Assembly: GCA_965277445.1 (NCBI GenBank) | Contig: CBDICY010000032.1 | Coordinates: 62,001 to 126,000, forward strand | Origin: JAFMDF01 sp965277445 | GTDB taxonomy: Bacteria > Bacteroidota > Bacteroidia > Chitinophagales > Saprospiraceae | Direction of reading: 5' to 3' | Length of the DNA stretch: 64,000 bases | Shown: piece after piece, positions 61,272-64,000 of the stretch | How the letters are laid out: each line of letters begins with the position of its first letter | Numbering within the stretch: position 1 is the stretch's first letter | Position numbers and translations under genes: made by a program | The notes under the pieces: generated by a model | Told to the model about the DNA's origin: nothing | The model's input: the letters and a program-made list of their open reading frames with translations, nothing else | Database searches by the model: none

Positions 61272-62525
61272 TTACTCTTTATAAATCTTTCCGTTCTTCA
61301 TCACAAAATTTACTTTCCGTAACGTTGTAATATCTTTTGTAGGATTTCCTTCTACTACAATTAAATCTGCTATTTTACCTTTTTTAATACTTCCCAAATC
61401 CTTTAAATTCAGTAAGTCGGCATTGCCAGCAGTAACTGCTTTTAAAACTTCCAATTCAGTCATTCCATAGTCGACCATTAATTCTAACTCCGCTACATTT
61501 TCGCCATGCGTAAAAACACCTACATCTCCACCTGCAACAATTGGTACACCAGCAGCTAATGCCATTTTCATACTCTTCCTTTTGTTTTGAATTCTAGCTG
61601 GTTCAGGATCAACCCCTTTATTCCAACCTCGATATTGAGAAATAGCATCTCCTGCCGCAATCGTTGGGCAAAGAGCAACTCCCTTAGCAGCCATTAATTC
61701 AAATACTTCTTTCGTACCGCCGTCTCCATGTTCTATCGTTTGTACGCCTGCTAAAGTTGCTCTTTTCATACCTTCTTCCGTTGCCGCATGTGCCACTACA
61801 GGTCGCCCGCTACTGTTGGCGACTTTCACCATTAATGCTAACTCTTCTTGAGTAAATGTTGGCATTGCTTGTCCATAAGGTCCCCAACGATAATCGGCAT
61901 ATACTTTAATGACATCAGCCCCTTTTCCAATTTGATTTCGCACCACTTTGATTAAATTATCGTGCCCGTCCGCTACTTCTGCACCCAATGGGACTTTAAC
62001 ATGTGGCGCAAATCCTTTGGGGCCATAACTTCCTGTTGCGACAATCGCTTTACCTGCTACCACCATTCGAGGCCCTGGAATAATGTCTTTTTCTATTGAT
62101 CTTTTAATGCCTACGTCTGCATATTCTGCCCCTTCCGAGCCTAAATCTCTAATGGTCGTAAATCCTGCCATCAAAGTATTCTTAGCATGTACCGTTGCTC
62201 TCACTACTCTTTCCGTCAAAGATTCTACTAACACTTGGTCATTCCATCCCGTTTCATTATAGGGTTGCAGTAAAATATGCGAATGTCCTTCAATCATTCC
62301 TGGCATCAATGTTCCTGTTAATTCGATAACGGTGGCATCATTTGGAATAATCACATCTTTTGTTGATCCAGCCGCTATTATACGCTCGTCCTCCACTACT
62401 ACTATCCAATTTTGCTGTAATTGTTCGCCATCAAAAACTTGCTCTGCTTTTAAGACCGTTAATTGGGCAGATAAATGTATTCCTAAAAAAAGGAAGCAAT
62501 TAATAATCAATAATCGTTGTATCAT
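61272..62525 (-). CDS. Amidohydrolase family protein, secreted (prolidase/imidazolonepropionase-like)
   Basis: 417 residues with a signal peptide (to about residue 20, HLSAQ). Amidohydrolase motifs: MIEGHSHI (metal HxH), DVIKVYAD (bridging Lys), VVAHAATEEG and TIEHGDGG (metal His), VAGGDVG (catalytic Asp). C-terminal beta-sandwich strand GSIKKGKIADLIVVEGNPT. This type contains secreted Xaa-Pro or other N-acyl hydrolases; the substrate is undetermined. Its ATG overlaps the stop of the AraC gene (ATGA), so the two are translationally coupled. Confidence 0.9.
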   Translation of the reverse strand: MIQRLLIINCFLFLGIHLSAQLTVLKAEQVFDGEQLQQNWIVVVEDERIIAAGSTKDVIIPNDATVIELTGTLMPGMIEGHSHILLQPYNETGWNDQVLVESLTERVVRATVHAKNTLMAGFTTIRDLGSEGAEYADVGIKRSIEKDIIPGPRMVVAGKAIVATGSYGPKGFAPHVKVPLGAEVADGHDNLIKVVRNQIGKGADVIKVYADYRWGPYGQAMPTFTQEELALMVKVANSSGRPVVAHAATEEGMKRATLAGVQTIEHGDGGTKEVFELMAAKGVALCPTIAAGDAISQYRGWNKGVDPEPARIQNKRKSMKMALAAGVPIVAGGDVGVFTHGENVAELELMVDYGMTELEVLKAVTAGNADLLNLKDLGSIKKGKIADLIVVEGNPTKDITTLRKVNFVMKNGKIYKE

Positions 62526-63673
62526 GATTTTAAATTTTCTCTAAATTCAGAAGGCGCAATTCCTTCTAGTTTTTTAAACGCTTTGTAAAATACAGAGCGA
62601 GAATTAAATCCCGCCAATTTACCTATTTCTTCCAACTTATAATGATTATATTTTTGCGAAGTCAGTATTTTTTTTGCTGCGGACACTCGATATTCTGCTA
62701 TCCATTCATAGTAGGTTTTCTGCAATTGCTCATTTAAAATTTGGGAAAGATGATGTGGGCTGACTTTAATGCTTTCTGCCAATGTTTTTAAAGTCAATTT
62801 AGGGTTTAAATAAGGTTTTCCCTCTTTCATTTCTATGGTTAATTTCTGTAAAATACCGTCCATTTGAGTTTGACTCAAAGTAGATTTTTGATACTTCTTT
62901 TCTGATCGATTTTCTTTTTGTAATAACCCATCTTTTAAAATAAACAAGTTAAGTGCATAGATGGTAAATGTATCAAAAGCTGCCCCAATATTATCCCAAG
63001 CATCTCCAACGTCCAACAAAACTTTAAACAACCAAAGGGTCGTAGCTAATAATTTTAAAAAAAGAAAAGCAAAACACCAGCGATAAATCGGATTCAAAAC
63101 GGTTGTCCAAAAATCTTTTTGTTGTTTTAAAAAATTGACTAATAATTGATAAATCGGCCAAGCATACAAAATAGATTGTAGCACGCCTAATTCATTCACA
63201 TATTCCTTAATACACCAAGGGTCTGCATGGAAGGTTTGATTATTAGGTAATTCAGGTAAATAATCATGGTAAGCATTCCGAAAGGCATTTAATTTGAATA
63301 CTTCATCTTGTAGAAAAAAATTGAAATGATACAAAAAGTAACATCCAAAAGGTAAAAAATGCCAATACCAGTTTTTAGGATGTTTGTCCACTAAGGAAGC
63401 AACCATCAAATAAATAGCCGCTGGGATAAAAAAATTAAAAGGTTCGGACAAGTCTACAAAGTGCGGAATATGGACAATCACTCCGCTATAACACAGAAAA
63501 ATTTCCGTCATTACCAACGCAGCCGCAAATAATATAGCGCCAAGGTATTGATAGGTTCGGTTTTTACCTAGCAAAAAAAATATTGCCAAAAAGAAACCCT
63601 GTACCACTCCCATCAAAATGAAAATAGTAAAAAAATCAATGCGGTAACCAAGGGTGTCGGGCCAATACTCCAT
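62522..63673 (-). CDS. AraC-family regulator with membrane-spanning N-terminus
   Basis: 383 residues: about seven hydrophobic segments in the first ~240 (IDFFTIFILMGVVQGFFLAI onward), then an AraC HTH (LKTLAESIKVSPHHLSQILNE and KLEEIGKLAGFNSRSVFYKAF). Same architecture as the protein at 7612-8730. Its stop overlaps the amidohydrolase start by four bases, so it probably regulates, or is co-expressed with, that secreted hydrolase. Confidence 0.9.
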   Translation of the reverse strand: MEYWPDTLGYRIDFFTIFILMGVVQGFFLAIFFLLGKNRTYQYLGAILFAAALVMTEIFLCYSGVIVHIPHFVDLSEPFNFFIPAAIYLMVASLVDKHPKNWYWHFLPFGCYFLYHFNFFLQDEVFKLNAFRNAYHDYLPELPNNQTFHADPWCIKEYVNELGVLQSILYAWPIYQLLVNFLKQQKDFWTTVLNPIYRWCFAFLFLKLLATTLWLFKVLLDVGDAWDNIGAAFDTFTIYALNLFILKDGLLQKENRSEKKYQKSTLSQTQMDGILQKLTIEMKEGKPYLNPKLTLKTLAESIKVSPHHLSQILNEQLQKTYYEWIAEYRVSAAKKILTSQKYNHYKLEEIGKLAGFNSRSVFYKAFKKLEGIAPSEFRENLKS

Positions 63674-64000
63674 TTGATAAATTCAAAATTGAAAATGTAA
63701 AATTAGAAATTTAAAAGTAAGTAACGGATAAAAGTAAGTTGGATATTTTGTATTTCATTCCTCACGAATTTATTAACCCACGAATTATAGTTGTTTAAAC
63801 TATTATAGAGCGTCAGGTAAAAAGATGAAGGGACACGGATGTTAGATATTATTAATTTTTGCAATATCAATTTTTAACCGGACTATCTATATTTTGGTAT
63901 TACAAAAACTATAATTATTGCTAAAAATGGTGTTTCCCGATGGGAAAACCCAAGAATTCCTTGTTTTTATGGTTTTTCATAGTGGTTAGTCATTAGATTT
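63674..64000. other. Right-edge intergenic stretch
   Basis: 327 bp of A/T-rich sequence without a supported gene or clear repeat. It probably contains the promoter of the AraC/amidohydrolase operon near 63675-63720. Confidence 0.5.

Overview
The window reads as a low-GC (roughly one third G+C by eye) chromosomal segment of a Bacteroidota bacterium. Signs of this are the many Bacteroidota-type lipoproteins and signal peptides, LytTR/LytS regulators, AraC proteins with membrane-spanning N-termini, PadR-linked FtsX-like permeases of about 870 residues, A-rich leaders in place of strong Shine-Dalgarno sites, and a few TTTG/TAnnTTTG-like promoters. A Saprospiria-like lineage is possible, but nothing here proves it. 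No rRNA, tRNA, CRISPR array, phage or plasmid backbone was seen.

Layout. 1-7.5 kb: a zinc carboxypeptidase running off the left edge, two small unknown proteins, a DUF1080 protein, an S41 peptidase, an outer-membrane protein and a six-repeat propeller-like lipoprotein. 7.6-11.7 kb: a minus-strand signalling cluster with a canonical LytS-type kinase, its apparently dead paralogue, a LytTR response regulator and an AraC regulator. 12-19.7 kb: two serine-hydrolase (beta-lactamase fold) proteins, a metallophosphoesterase, and a BlaI repressor with an M56 sensor-like protease fused to ankyrin repeats. The second hydrolase and blaI carry the same double operator, so they look like one regulon. 20-27.7 kb: a lipoprotein hydrolase, a Crp-family regulator, a 57-bp tandem array, a FAD-oxidoreductase/DUF2855 fusion, a DinB-like secreted protein and an M1 aminopeptidase.

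27.9-44.5 kb: five large FtsX/MacB-like permeases, each with an N-terminal permease-prefix region. Four are on the minus strand behind a PadR gene and one is on the plus strand overlapping its own PadR gene; an sdpRI-like pair lies between the two groups. A REP-associated tyrosine transposase (RAYT) gene sits inside the four-permease run. Short hairpin repeats of the form GTAA-CACAACTC-NNN-GAGTTGTG flank it and also fill every other gap of that run, so the transposase and its probable substrates can be read together.

44.8-64 kb: mixed housekeeping and accessory genes: a Cys-rich lipoprotein, an ECF sigma factor, a LytTR protein with an ACT microsatellite, a cell-wall/outer-membrane hybrid protein, an Lrp regulator divergent from a PLP decarboxylase, a TPR lipoprotein, an acyl-CoA ligase, a GH113-like glycosidase, a sulfatase divergent from an ADP-ribosylglycohydrolase lipoprotein, small membrane proteins, and an amidohydrolase coupled to an AraC regulator. 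Many intergenic gaps hold nested inverted repeats (a palindrome inside the loop of another), which is the most unusual non-coding theme of the window.
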